A stretch of DNA of 64,000 nucleotides from Rossellomorea vietnamensis NBRC 101237 (GTDB lineage: Bacteria > Bacillota > Bacilli > Bacillales > Bacillaceae_B): assembly GCF_001591825.1 (NCBI RefSeq), contig NZ_BCVQ01000001.1, forward strand, positions 1-64,000, read 5' to 3'. Shown here in pieces: positions 1-8,208 of this stretch. Numbering within the stretch: position 1 is the first letter of the stretch; the number at the start of each line of letters is the position of its first letter. A program made the position numbers and the translations under genes. Under the pieces are notes generated by a model. That model was not told where the DNA came from. It saw only the letters and a program-made list of their open reading frames with translations, and ran no database searches.

Positions 1-4
1 GTGG

Positions 5-47
5 GTTGGAAGCGGGAGAACCGTCCCTGTGCTCCCCCTGTGCTTCC
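5..47 (+). repeat. Interspersed palindromic repeat, copy 1 (extended)
   Basis: The element has the outer arms GGAAGC and GCTTCC around the core GAACCGTCCC. This copy is longer than the others because a second short CCCCCTGTGCTTCC segment follows the first half-arm. The same core recurs at 798, 2688, 3031 (opposite orientation) and, degraded, at 11920. No gene overlaps it. It lies upstream of the first small membrane protein and may be the end of a terminator for a gene outside the window. Confidence 0.6.
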
Positions 48-128
48 ATAAACGAAACTTTCCAATTCAGTTAAACGTATACATATATAAGGAATAAAAA
101 CAGAGGTGGACTTGAGGAGGCAGTTAAA

Positions 129-398
129 ATGGAATTGTATATCTTTCTAGGTATTTTCGGTTTATATGTGTTGATTTCCCTGTTGATCTTACCTATGCAA
201 TATCGCTTCTTGATCGCTTTAAAAGCTGAAGAGGAGAAAAACCGATTGAAGGGAAAGAAACAGGGAGAGATGTATGATGATATGAATGCTGGTGAACTGA
301 GTCTTCATGGGAATATGCAGGGGAACCCGTTGTTTTTTCTGGCTAATCTATTTGCTTCGATTTTGTATAGGGTGAGGCACGGTGGGGATCGGAAGTAG
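129..398 (+). CDS. Small membrane protein, unknown function
   Basis: The 89-residue product starts with a hydrophobic segment at about residues 3-25 and then a charged stretch rich in Lys and Glu (about 30-45). A second mildly hydrophobic stretch follows near residues 66-80. The start is ATG with GAGGAGG about 7 bases upstream (114-120). The shape, one N-terminal membrane anchor with a short cytoplasmic part, fits the many small uncharacterised Bacillus membrane proteins; I do not recognise the family with confidence. The next gene starts about 50 bases downstream in the same direction, so the two may be co-transcribed. Confidence 0.6.
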   Translation: MELYIFLGIFGLYVLISLLILPMQYRFLIALKAEEEKNRLKGKKQGEMYDDMNAGELSLHGNMQGNPLFFLANLFASILYRVRHGGDRK

Positions 399-450
399 GG
401 AAACGAATTCTTTTTCCTTGGCTTTCTTAACCTATCAAGGAGGTATTTCA

Positions 451-723
451 ATGAAAGGGAAAATGAAGAAAATAAGCATGGTAGAAAACCTAATAGGTAG
501 TTTGTTATTATTTTGGGCAGGGTTTCAAGCCTTTTACTTCATAAAATATGGACATGAGACTGAATTCGCCTATTATGTGAATATTGCAGGCCCTGCCCTT
601 CTATGCCTGCTATTATTAACTCTAGCTATCAAAAAAATCACGGATAAAAAGATTATAATGTTTTCCTTATACATAAGCCTTTCTATTGTTGTCGCTTATG
701 TATCTTCTGCCTATTTTTTATAA
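451..723 (+). CDS. Small three-helix membrane protein, unknown function
   Basis: The 90-residue product has three hydrophobic segments at about residues 14-32, 42-62 and 68-87, separated by short charged loops. I place the start at the ATG at 451 because AAGGAGG lies 8 bases before it. An in-frame ATG at 382 lies inside the end of the upstream gene, lacks a ribosome binding site and would add polar residues with no membrane character. A hairpin followed by T residues (831-862) lies about 110 bases past the stop. The family is not recognised. Confidence 0.6.
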   Translation: MKGKMKKISMVENLIGSLLLFWAGFQAFYFIKYGHETEFAYYVNIAGPALLCLLLLTLAIKKITDKKIIMFSLYISLSIVVAYVSSAYFL

Positions 724-797
724 AAGAATAAGATTATATATACTACTAGATCGAAAGCATGGGGGAACGATCTCCAAGCTTCTTTTTCTGGAGAGTT

Positions 798-826
798 GGA
801 AGCAGGAGAACCGTCCCTATGCTTCC
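798..826 (+). repeat. Interspersed palindromic repeat, copy 2
   Basis: Arms GGAAGC and GCTTCC flank the core GAACCGTCCC, in the same orientation as the copies at 5 and 2688. It sits in the gap between two genes and just before a hairpin terminator. Confidence 0.65.
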
Positions 827-830
827 GGTA

Positions 831-862
831 AGAGCAGAGGCTGCGAGGCTTCTGCTCTTTTT
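831..862 (+). terminator. Intrinsic terminator
   Basis: Arms AGAGCAGAGGC and GCTTCTGCTCT pair with one mismatch across a short TGCGAG loop and are followed by TTTTT. It probably ends the transcript of the small membrane protein ending at 723. Confidence 0.6.
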
Positions 863-1012
863 CCAGTTCTGTGCAGAAAAATCTTCACTAAATTACGAGA
901 TTGTCAGATAAATAAGGGATTTTGTAATACAATTAATGTACAAATCTTTTATGAGTAACGCGGTTAGGCAGAGGGAATAGAGAACGACAAAATAATGTAA
1001 TGAGGTGCTTGA

Positions 1013-2062
1013 ATGAACGGATTACGTGTCACAATGGCTGCCGTGGCCATCATTTTCACCTTGCGCATGGCCATAATAACGCCTGTAGCATGGGTTGGAT
1101 TATTGATCGTGGGATTTGGTTTATACCAAACTTTTCAAAAGAGGACCTCCTTTAGGAAGCCAAGATGGTTGATGACGATCGGAATTCTAGTGGTCATCAC
1201 CGGAGGCTGTGCAGCTCCATCAGATCAAGTGGATAAAGCAGCTAGCGAGAATGCTGAGAATGAAGCCGACCAACAGGCGAAGGCAGACGAAGAAAAGAAG
1301 GCGTCTGAAGAGAAGAAAGCCAAGGAAGAAGAAGAAAAGAAACTGGCTGAAGAAAAGGAAAAAGCAGAAGCGGAGAAAGAGCAGCAAGAGCTTGCCGACA
1401 CATTCGGAATGGAAGAAGTACTAATTACCCGAGTGGTAGACGGTGATACAGTCGAATTGAAGGACGGAAGAAAAGTACGATTGATCGGAGTTAACACCCC
1501 TGAGTCCACTACTAGAACAGAAGAATACGGAAAAGAAGCGAGTAATTATACGACGGAAAAGTTAGAAGGCAAAACGGTCTGGCTCCAAAAGGATGTGTCC
1601 GAGACGGATCGGTACAATCGTTCCCTGCGTCTTATCTGGCTTGAGATTCCTAAGGATGACATGGACGAAGAAGAAATCAGGATGAAGATGTTCAATGCCG
1701 ACCTCGTATTAAACGGATATGCAGAGCCTTCCACCTACAATCCAGATGTGAAATACAGCGAGTACTTCGTAAAATTCGCCCGGGAAGCAAGGGAGAATGG
1801 AACCGGCCTCTGGGCTTACGGGGAAAATGGCACCACCAAAGGGGATCTGGATCCAAAGGAAGAAAAGAAAACAACGACAGCCGCCACACCTAAATCCAGT
1901 TCCAGTGCCACAACGGAAGAACCGGCAACTGGTCAAGGACAAGAGTATTATCAAAACTGTACGGAACTGAGAAAGGTCTATCCAGATGGAGTCCCATCTG
2001 ATCATCCTGCTTATGCATCGAAGCATGATCGGGATAAGGATGACTGGGCGTGTGAGAGATAA
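1013..2062 (+). CDS. Anchored thermonuclease (SNase fold) with excalibur calcium-binding tail
   Basis: A predicted calcium-dependent nuclease acting outside the cell. The N-terminus has two hydrophobic segments (about 4-40 and 52-68); the second ends in VITGGCAAP, which resembles a lipobox although it is preceded by another helix. Residues about 72-128 form a Lys/Glu/Ala-rich, probably coiled linker. The SNase domain (about 135-272) carries VDGDTVEL, LIGVNTPES, where Glu matches the catalytic glutamate of staphylococcal nuclease, and DRYNRSLR, which supplies the second catalytic arginine. A Thr/Ser-rich linker leads to an excalibur domain (about 311-349) with YYQNCTEL and the calcium-loop-like DRDKDDWACE. 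The start is ATG with GAGGTG upstream. It resembles B. subtilis YncB/YokF-type nucleases in architecture. A terminator follows at 2075. Confidence 0.88.
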   Translation: MNGLRVTMAAVAIIFTLRMAIITPVAWVGLLIVGFGLYQTFQKRTSFRKPRWLMTIGILVVITGGCAAPSDQVDKAASENAENEADQQAKADEEKKASEEKKAKEEEEKKLAEEKEKAEAEKEQQELADTFGMEEVLITRVVDGDTVELKDGRKVRLIGVNTPESTTRTEEYGKEASNYTTEKLEGKTVWLQKDVSETDRYNRSLRLIWLEIPKDDMDEEEIRMKMFNADLVLNGYAEPSTYNPDVKYSEYFVKFAREARENGTGLWAYGENGTTKGDLDPKEEKKTTTAATPKSSSSATTEEPATGQGQEYYQNCTELRKVYPDGVPSDHPAYASKHDRDKDDWACER

Positions 2063-2074
2063 AGAGAGAGTATG

Positions 2075-2104
2075 GCCATTCCTTTTGAGAGGGAATGGCT
2101 TTTT
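2075..2104 (+). terminator. Intrinsic terminator after the thermonuclease gene
   Basis: Arms GCCATTCC and GGAATGGC are separated by a TTTTGAGAG loop and followed by TTTTTA, 12 bases past the stop codon. Confidence 0.75.
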
Positions 2105-2190
2105 ATATTTGCAAAAATGTTGATGAATGACTGGAACTTCCCCCCATCTCAATCGTATATAAAGAAAAGACGTAAAATGGGGGAACTGAT

Positions 2191-2682
2191 ATGAAACAAC
2201 TTTACATCAAACAGAAAGTATTCAGTCTGAGCGAAAAATTCACCGTAAAGGACCAGGACGAGAAGGACGTTTATTATGTTGAGGGAAGTTTTATGAAGGT
2301 CCCGAAGACATTCACCATTATGAATCAAGACCGGGATGAAGTAGCCCTGATCACGAAAAAGGTGTTGAGCTTTCTGCCGACATTCTTTGTTGAGGTGAAT
2401 GGTGAAGAGGTTGTGACAATCAAGAAGGAATTATCCTTTCTGAAGGCAAAGTATTCCATAGATGCGGCAGGCATTGAAGTAGAGGGAAACTGGATGGATA
2501 TGGACTTTCAGGTGTTAAATCAGGGAAGAGTGATAGGCGAAGTGGGCAAGGAATGGTTCAGTTGGGGCGACAGCTACAGGGTGCAAGTTCTGGAGGAAGA
2601 AATGGAGACCATTATTCTTGCGCTTGTGATTGCGATTGATTGTGTGAAGGCGGATCAGGCAAATAATACTGCAACGTTTTAA
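2191..2682 (+). CDS. LURP-one-related / YxjI family protein
   Basis: The 163-residue sequence matches the LURP-one-related (YxjI/Tubby-like) fold. It begins MKQLYIKQKVFSLSEKFTV, has repeated short beta-strand units such as YYVEGSFMKVPKTF, and a strand pair around EVEGNWMDMDF. A hydrophobic C-terminal helix (about 140-152, IILALVIAIDCV) is the usual central helix of the fold and may contact membrane. The family has no established biochemical role in bacteria. The start is ATG with GGGGG 6 bases upstream. The gene ends in a palindromic repeat that also forms the end of the convergent gene at 2717. Confidence 0.8.
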   Translation: MKQLYIKQKVFSLSEKFTVKDQDEKDVYYVEGSFMKVPKTFTIMNQDRDEVALITKKVLSFLPTFFVEVNGEEVVTIKKELSFLKAKYSIDAAGIEVEGNWMDMDFQVLNQGRVIGEVGKEWFSWGDSYRVQVLEEEMETIILALVIAIDCVKADQANNTATF

Positions 2683-2687
2683 AGAAG

Positions 2688-2718
2688 GAAGCACGGGAAC
2701 CGTCCCCGTGCTTCTTTT
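2688..2718 (+). repeat. Interspersed palindromic repeat, copy 3, acting as shared terminator
   Basis: This is the most regular copy: arms GAAGCACGGG and CCCGTGCTTC pair perfectly (10 base pairs) around an AACCGTC loop and are followed by TTTT. It lies between two convergent genes, so it is well placed to work as a bidirectional terminator. Its T-run reaches the stop codon of the minus-strand gene. Confidence 0.75.
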
Positions 2719-2905
2719 AACCTTCAACCTTCTTCTTCGAAAATACATATCTAGCATTAATGAAAAATAAAGTGCCAAAGAAAAACAACCCGGTAAGCAC
2801 CCAGCAGGCGATCGCCCAATATTCTCCGTTTAATAGATATCCACTTATCAAATTCACACATATCATCATAGACATAACCACATACATGCCGACTATGTAT
2901 TTCAT
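2717..2905 (-). CDS. Small two-helix membrane protein
   Basis: The 62-residue product has hydrophobic segments at about residues 3-23 and 30-50 and a basic C-terminal tail (ARYVFSKKKVEG). I use the ATG at 2905 because AAAGGTG lies 8 bases upstream; the longer in-frame reading to 3022 adds residues with no ribosome binding site. The family is not recognised. It is convergent with the LURP-one gene and shares its palindromic terminator. Confidence 0.55.
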   Translation of the reverse strand: MKYIVGMYVVMSMMICVNLISGYLLNGEYWAIACWVLTGLFFFGTLFFINARYVFSKKKVEG

Positions 2906-3241
2906 TTCAGACACACCTTTCAAGATTGTTAATAGAAGCAAGGAACAAGCATGATGCTTGCTACACCATTTGCCTGTTCCCAGTATAAACCAAATCGTTG
3001 GTTTAGTACCATAATGATCCATTAAAATAGGAGAGCATGGGGACGGTTCTCATGCTTCTTTTTACCAAAGAAGGTATCTCATTGTTTCTTTGTTACTTAA
3101 GAACTGTGAGTATTTTCCTATTTCTAGAAAAACCTGGGTTCATAATAGAATGACCACAGAAACGATGGTACGATATTCTATGAATTGGAATTTTATAGGA
3201 TATTGAAAAATAAATAGATTTATATAGAAAGGACCGATCAT
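2906..3241. other. Intergenic region with repeat and upstream region of the toxin operon
   Basis: No gene could be supported here. The stretch holds the 5' region of the small minus-strand gene, one inverted copy of the palindromic repeat (3031-3063) and about 180 AT-rich bases leading to the toxin operon. The AAAGGA before the start at 3242 is a plain ribosome binding site. I could not pick a convincing promoter. Confidence 0.5.
3031..3063 (-). repeat. Interspersed palindromic repeat, copy 4 (inverted)
   Basis: Read on the plus strand it is GAGAGCATGGGGACGG then TTCTCATGCTTC followed by TTTTT, the reverse complement of the form seen at 798 and 2688. The core GGGACGGTTCT is intact. Confidence 0.65.
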
Positions 3242-3523
3242 ATGCACACTGAAATCAAGATTCAGTATAACGAGACGGAGCGGGCACTCTCCAAGCTTCG
3301 TCAAACGATTGACGCTTGGAATACAGCTTACCCAATGCAGATTGGCGGGGCCAATGAACTCGAGGTCATCAACAAGCTGAATGAACTCAATGAACAATGC
3401 CAGAAGATGCTGGAGGGCTATCAACAGCTTCTGATGGAAAACCAGGCGGCCACGCAACTATCTGTAGAAGGCATGGAAGAAACCGATCGTACTCTTTCTT
3501 CTACCATGACCTTGAGCCGGTAA
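3242..3523 (+). CDS. YwqI/DUF5344-like WXG100-superfamily partner of the LXG toxin
   Basis: The 93-residue product is almost wholly helical, with charged heptad-like spacing (about 5-24 and 38-70) and no membrane segment. Its position, 12 bases before an LXG toxin gene, is that of B. subtilis YwqI before YwqJ. Proteins of this kind are thought to pair with the LXG helical domain and help its export by the type VII (Yuk/Ess) apparatus. The start is ATG with AAAGGA upstream. No other secretion gene is present in the window, so the export machine must be encoded elsewhere. Confidence 0.78.
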   Translation: MHTEIKIQYNETERALSKLRQTIDAWNTAYPMQIGGANELEVINKLNELNEQCQKMLEGYQQLLMENQAATQLSVEGMEETDRTLSSTMTLSR

Positions 3524-3535
3524 GGGAGGCACTCT

Positions 3536-5353
3536 ATGAAAATACTTGATGTTGACGGCTTTCAACATGGAATAAAGGAGATAGAGGAAACCCTGTCCTC
3601 CCAGAAAGATCAGGTAGAACAGATTGAAAGAGCCGTTCAGGACGTGGTCAATCTGGATGAGGCGTTTAAGGGGGAGGGCGGGAATGCGATCCGGGATTTC
3701 TACCGGAGTCAGCACCTTCCCATGCTGGAACAGTACCAGTTGTTTTTATCCGACTATCAATCCGTCATCCGGCAGATGAAGGAGGCCCTTGATCACGTAG
3801 AGCCATCGCCTGACGGGTTCATAAGGCAGAGCTTTCTGGACAACGAAGTAGAAGAAGGTCTTCACCGGGCACGGCGGACAACGGTGGAATTGACAGGTGA
3901 AGCCAATGCTACCATCAGAAGTGTTTCAGACATCGTATCAGTGCCAAGAATCCAGGACTGGTCGTTTTTACAGCAGGTGACCCATGCCCAGGAGGAAAAA
4001 GAACACAGCCTCCGAAAGCTGTATGAGTTCGACCATACTCAAACGGCTTCCCTTGCGCCCCTCGAAGAACAGGTCCACACGATGACGCAGCAAATCGCTC
4101 GGCTCCAAACTGTTTTTCAAAAAGGAAAGCTTGGTATAATAGAGAAGAAGGCTCATCAGGAAGACTCATCGTTTTTATCCAAACTATCCGAGTTTACATC
4201 GGTCATGGCCAAAAATAAAGTATCCGAGTTTCTTGGAACCGTCGAAGGAGCCCTGTTTGCGATTGTCGATATCGTCAGCGATCTCGTCGACACGCTCATC
4301 GCCCTGTTCACCGATCCCATCGGATTCTTCAAAGGCATCATTCATACCGTCCTTCACCCTATCGACACGGCGAAGTACATATGGAAGGACCTGAAACAAT
4401 CCTTTGAAGAAGAAGTCGTCAACGGAGATGTGCGTAGCCGGGCGAGATACTTTTCCTACGCGGGAACCTATATCGCCGCATCCATTTTCGGAGCGAAAGG
4501 CGTAGACAAAGTCGGCAAGATGGGCAAAGCCGGCAAAATGAGCTCCAAGACCGACATTCCCTACAACGTCATGACGACAGCCAAAATCAAATCCTTCATC
4601 CACAACGGAGTCAAAAGCACCTTTGGAAAAGTGGAGGACACCGCCCATCAGCTGCTTTCTTCCCGAACCGGAAAAAGGGCACTGGGACTGAACTCTTTTT
4701 CCGGACATCTTCAAGAGCTGTTCAGGAAAACTAAAAACGTCTTAAATCCGAAGAAAGTGAAATTGGTGATGGAGAAGACGTATCAAAAGGTGGTTGCCGG
4801 TCCGGTTTCGAGGGTTGCGCAGTCTGAGGCTTTCTCCAAGATGGGGAAGGTGTTGGTGAATGAGGATGGGCATGTGGTGGTGTCTGGGAAGGATAGGAAT
4901 CGACTGATTGAGACTAAGGGCAAGGTGAAAATTGATTACGATTTGGCTAAAGATTATATTAGGGATGTTGAAGCAAAAACAGGATTAAAACTTCATAAAT
5001 CACAAATAAATAATATAAAAAGTACTTTAAGGGAAAATGTGTACAATAAAATGACTCCACTGGAAACATTGAAACATAGAAATAAATTTAATAGTTTAAA
5101 AAACAAATTGATTAATGAGTGGGAAGAAGAGACTGGACAGGTATGGCCAAGATATACTGAGGAGATTTACGATAGAAAAGGAAGATTATTAAGGGATATA
5201 GGTCAACCATATGATGCACATCATATTATAGAAAATAATTTTGGGGGTCCCCATGAATGGTGGAATATACATCCTGCTAAATTTCCTGATGAACATCAGG
5301 CAGGTATTCATGGAAAAGGTTCTCCATCAAATAAGTTATTTCCGAGGAGGTAG
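3536..5353 (+). CDS. LXG-domain polymorphic toxin with C-terminal HNH-type nuclease
   Basis: The 605-residue protein starts with the LXG helical domain (about 1-200; MKILDVDGFQHGIKEIEETL), the export module of type VII toxins. A hydrophobic/amphipathic middle (about 235-320) has FLGTVEGALFAIVDIVSD. The C-terminal 75 residues hold the toxin: YDAHHIIENNFGGPHEWWN and HPAKFPDEHQAGIHG give the His-His, Asn and His pattern of HNH/endonuclease VII-like toxins such as those in the YeeF/YobL group. The target, DNA or RNA, cannot be told from sequence. Codon use changes from GC-rich to AT-rich near 4930, at the body-toxin junction, the usual sign of tail exchange. The start has GGGAGG 6 bases upstream. 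The SUKH gene 7 bases downstream is its probable immunity gene. Confidence 0.88.
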   Translation: MKILDVDGFQHGIKEIEETLSSQKDQVEQIERAVQDVVNLDEAFKGEGGNAIRDFYRSQHLPMLEQYQLFLSDYQSVIRQMKEALDHVEPSPDGFIRQSFLDNEVEEGLHRARRTTVELTGEANATIRSVSDIVSVPRIQDWSFLQQVTHAQEEKEHSLRKLYEFDHTQTASLAPLEEQVHTMTQQIARLQTVFQKGKLGIIEKKAHQEDSSFLSKLSEFTSVMAKNKVSEFLGTVEGALFAIVDIVSDLVDTLIALFTDPIGFFKGIIHTVLHPIDTAKYIWKDLKQSFEEEVVNGDVRSRARYFSYAGTYIAASIFGAKGVDKVGKMGKAGKMSSKTDIPYNVMTTAKIKSFIHNGVKSTFGKVEDTAHQLLSSRTGKRALGLNSFSGHLQELFRKTKNVLNPKKVKLVMEKTYQKVVAGPVSRVAQSEAFSKMGKVLVNEDGHVVVSGKDRNRLIETKGKVKIDYDLAKDYIRDVEAKTGLKLHKSQINNIKSTLRENVYNKMTPLETLKHRNKFNSLKNKLINEWEEETGQVWPRYTEEIYDRKGRLLRDIGQPYDAHHIIENNFGGPHEWWNIHPAKFPDEHQAGIHGKGSPSNKLFPRR

Positions 5354-5359
5354 CTTTTA

Positions 5360-5797
5360 ATGGCTACATTTGATTTTATTAAAAATGAGAAGCATAAATT
5401 TATTAAACTACAAAATAAAGAACTGTTAGATGCTGAAAAGCGACTTGGATTTGGATTACCTAATGAACTTAGAGAATTTTATCTAGAAGTAGGTTATGGC
5501 TTTATTAAAGGTAGCAATATGGATGCAATAAATAGATTAATGGACCCTGATACTATAGTTGATATTACATTGAGAGAAGGTATTTACGAGTTTGACCCAG
5601 ATTTAGACGGAATTTATGAGGAAGAAGATAAATTAGTATTTTTTGAAGTGAATGAGGGTGTATATTTAACGCTTGCTTTAGATACTTCTAAACAATCACC
5701 AGTATATTTTTTTGAAACACAAATTGCTGCATCGTTGGAGGAATTTTTAAGAAAAATTGACGATGATGCCGATTATTTTATTGATATGGTTGAATAA
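5360..5797 (+). CDS. SUKH (SMI1/KNR4) immunity protein, probable cognate of the LXG toxin
   Basis: The 145-residue product shows the SUKH pattern: an N-terminal helix, LGFGLPNELREFYLEVGYG (the conserved Leu-Pro-x-x-Leu-x-x-Phe...Gly motif, about 30-48), then beta strands (LVFFEVNEGVYL) and a C-terminal helix with SLEEFLRKI. SUKH proteins bind and inhibit many different toxin nucleases. It starts 7 bases after the toxin stop, with GAGGAGG overlapping the toxin's last codons, so the two are translated together. Its AT-rich composition matches the toxin tail and not the toxin body, as expected if tail and immunity gene moved as one unit. It is acidic, as immunity proteins against nucleases usually are. 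Confidence 0.85.
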   Translation: MATFDFIKNEKHKFIKLQNKELLDAEKRLGFGLPNELREFYLEVGYGFIKGSNMDAINRLMDPDTIVDITLREGIYEFDPDLDGIYEEEDKLVFFEVNEGVYLTLALDTSKQSPVYFFETQIAASLEEFLRKIDDDADYFIDMVE

Positions 5798-6072
5798 TGC
5801 TCTAGGTTCTCAGCAATGACAAAGATATGAGATGTAATTTTATTTTAGGGGATAGATGGGGACGGATCAGATTTGGATTTTGTATCAATATTGAAAATGA
5901 ATACGGTCGGAGAAATGTACCACCAGTAACATTATATTTACCACTATACCTTCTTTATAATTAGTGAGCAAACCTTCGGGTGGTCATTAATATTCAGGAG
6001 GTATTTTTTATGATTCATTATCTTGGCTAATAAGTCATAGCTTCATGGAACAGTGTTAAGGAGGAAAAAAAT

Positions 6073-6389
6073 ATGAGTATTTTACCTGAAAGACTGAATG
6101 AAGTATTACGAGAAGAAATATATACAAGGAATAATAGCAATCTAGTGAGGGATAGTATTGACAGGTTAGGTGTAGACACATCAGCTGCTTTTCAGGGGGG
6201 AGATGAACTGCTCTTTCAAGGAGCACTTAAGGAATCATGGCCAACGTTTTGGGATTTCCTGAAGGCGTATTTCAATTGTTAATTATACTTCAATCGTATG
6301 ATATGGATGGCAGCGCTCAAAAAGATATAAAGTCGTATTTTGATAGGACTCTATTCAAATCAGATTATGATGAAATTGCTCATGAATAG
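6073..6389 (+). pseudogene. Frameshifted small gene in the immunity array
   Basis: A well-placed GGAGG precedes ATG 6073. The first frame reads to a stop at 6280 (FWDFLKAYFNC). From 6270 the -1 frame continues with protein-like sequence for 38 more codons (FQLLIILQSYDMDGSAQKD) and stops at 6387. The join gives a product of about 105 residues. I read this as one gene broken by a one-base shift near 6270. The family is not recognised; its place suggests another immunity gene. Confidence 0.55.
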
Positions 6390-6440
6390 ATGGTAAAGAA
6401 GGAAAGGTAAAACCTTTGAAACCACAACAGGAGGCTGAGA

Positions 6441-6923
6441 ATGAAAAAAGAAATGGATAGATTGTATAAAAAGTTAGCTGAAACAGTTAATGAAATGATT
6501 CCAGAGGATTGGAATGAATTTTACTTGTATGCCCAAATATCTGAAACCGGGGGAGGAACTTATTTTTTTTATAATACATTAGAAGATGAACAATATAAAT
6601 ATAGCTTGGAAATTCCCTTCAAATATCAAATTGATGAAGATGAATTTGAGAAAAAAGAAGATCACTTATATAAATTAAGTAAGGAACTTAGGAAAGTTTT
6701 TAAAGATAACGATCAAGAAGCTTGGTATTCTTTTACAATGTCTTTAAACAGTAGTGGGAAATTTACGTTACATTATGATTATACAAATTGGTTTGATACA
6801 GAGTATAGTTTTAGTGACCAGATGATCATTTGGAAATATAAATATTTAGGCGAGGTACCAACATGTGAAAAGAGTAAAACATTAATTGATAAGTATCTAA
6901 ACAATTTATCAAAACTTTCCTAA
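6441..6923 (+). CDS. YezG-like immunity protein, copy 1
   Basis: The 160-residue product matches the YezG family (DUF600), the antitoxin of LXG toxin YeeF in B. subtilis. Visible family marks are NEMIPEDWNEFYLYAQI at the N-terminus, GGGTYFFY, the WYSFTMSLNSSGKF strand pair and HYDYTNWFDTEYS. It starts at an ATG with GGAGG 9 bases upstream. A second copy at 8209 shares the same marks (MIPTEWESF, FDYTNWHES). No YeeF-like second toxin lies beside it, so it is an orphan, perhaps protecting against toxins of related strains. Confidence 0.83.
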   Translation: MKKEMDRLYKKLAETVNEMIPEDWNEFYLYAQISETGGGTYFFYNTLEDEQYKYSLEIPFKYQIDEDEFEKKEDHLYKLSKELRKVFKDNDQEAWYSFTMSLNSSGKFTLHYDYTNWFDTEYSFSDQMIIWKYKYLGEVPTCEKSKTLIDKYLNNLSKLS

Positions 6924-6970
6924 AGGCTATTGATACAATCCTTGAATATCGAAAGCGTGGGGTGAGAGAC

Positions 6971-7465
6971 TTGGGTAAAGTGTTTGAAGATTATTTTTCT
7001 GAAGTTCAAGCAGATATGGTGGCTGTTTGTTTAGAATATGTCGAAAATGAAGCAGATGATATTTATATTTACTGTTCATACGAGCCGGAAATGTATGCGT
7101 TTGACGTGTTTTTCAAGATAAATAATCATCTGGTACATAAGCATCATGTAAATGAAGCGGTGAATAGCGGAAGTTCGACAGGTGAGAAAGTGATGATTGA
7201 TACTTCTACACATAGGCAAGAAGCGGTCTTAGATATTGGAATAGAAAATGTTAGGAGACTTCATGAAATCTGTAAAGAATATGGAAGGGAAATGCCTACA
7301 GAGATAAAATTACACTATAATGTAAAGAATGGTGATTTAAAAGGGAAATATAGATATGATTGCGTTTATTCAAATGATGAAGTACTTTTGCCGGATGATA
7401 TCTTCGATTTATGGTTTGAAGAGGTCAGTAAAGGAATGATTTGGAATAGATATGGTGAAGTATAG
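6971..7465 (+). CDS. Probable immunity protein, family not recognised
   Basis: The product is about 164 residues, acidic, with no membrane segment. It begins with a helix (KVFEDYFSEVQADM), then strands DIYIYCSYEPE and YAFDVFFKIN, and ends with DDIFDLWFEEVSKGMIW. I favour TTG 6971 over GTG 6962 because GGGGTGAG ends 5 bases before the TTG. The alternation of strands and a C-terminal Trp-containing helix loosely recalls YezG/DUF600 proteins, but I cannot place it in that family. Its setting among immunity genes is the main reason for the call. Confidence 0.6.
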   Translation: MGKVFEDYFSEVQADMVAVCLEYVENEADDIYIYCSYEPEMYAFDVFFKINNHLVHKHHVNEAVNSGSSTGEKVMIDTSTHRQEAVLDIGIENVRRLHEICKEYGREMPTEIKLHYNVKNGDLKGKYRYDCVYSNDEVLLPDDIFDLWFEEVSKGMIWNRYGEV

Positions 7466-7548
7466 GTGGAGAGATAGTAATGAGATGGTGCGAATGATAA
7501 AAACTGAAAATTAAAAATGATTCAAGTAGAATTTGGGAGGTAATTACT

Positions 7549-8082
7549 TTTAGAGATTTTATAAAAAATAAACCCGTTGATGAAGATGTTATTTTCCAAT
7601 ACAAAAATAAACTTCCTCAAGAATTAATCGAAACATGGATAAGGTATGGTTATGGCACTTTCGCAGATGGTTTTATAAAGGTGATTAATCCAGTTGATTA
7701 TTTAGGGATTTTAAAGAGAAGCTATTCGAGGTATGAGCAGGCGATTCCCATTTTTGCAACAGCAATGGGGGATCTGATCGTATGGGAAAAAGGGAAGTAT
7801 GTAAAGTTAATAAACTATCGAAAAGGATATGTTAGGGTGGTTTCATCCGGGTTTGAATTCTTTTTTGATGACTTAAAAGATCCAGACTTTATGAACGATG
7901 AATTAATGTGGCAGCCTTATCCCGATGCAATTAGAACATACAGTGCCCCTGACTATGATGAGTGTTTTGGATACACTCCTTTACTAGGGTTAGGTGGAAA
8001 TGAAAAGGTAGAAAACTTAATCAAAGTGAAGTTGAAGGAACATATTCTTGTTATTACTGAGTTTATGGGACTGGTTCAGTAA
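7549..8082 (+). pseudogene. GAD-like/DUF1851 immunity gene that has lost its start codon
   Basis: The reading frame is open from 7501 to 8082 and is a clear paralogue of the intact gene at 10326: both end with CFGYTPLLGLGG then KVKLKEH, and both have FAT.MGDL in the middle. In the intact copy AAGGAGG is followed by ATG. Here GGGAGG at 7535-7540 is followed, at the right distance, by ACT TTT AGA, with no ATG, GTG or TTG. The first usable start is GTG 7681, which lacks a ribosome binding site and would remove about 45 residues, including most of the GAD-like part. The body itself has no frameshift or stop, so the loss looks recent, or a rare start codon is used. Confidence 0.6.
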
Positions 8083-8208
8083 TGCTTGAAATTGTTGAAC
8101 TGCTAAAACACATGCTTTTCTTTCAGCAGCCTAGATCGTTGTAATGATATCGATAAATAACCCATGCGAATTTCCAATGGTGGCATTTAATCCAGGAGGT
8201 TACAATTC

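Noticed and set aside
686-958. Open frame of about 90 codons
   Set aside because: It starts inside the membrane protein gene, crosses the palindromic repeat and a hairpin terminator, and has no protein-like pattern.
4184-4714. 176-codon minus-strand frame inside the toxin gene
   Set aside because: It is fully inside the LXG gene, without a start site; the toxin frame is clearly the real one.
5798-6072. Possible gene remnant before the frameshifted small gene
   Set aside because: A short frame (5849-5963) and a 6-codon frame after GGAGG near 6000 exist, but nothing could be matched to a family.
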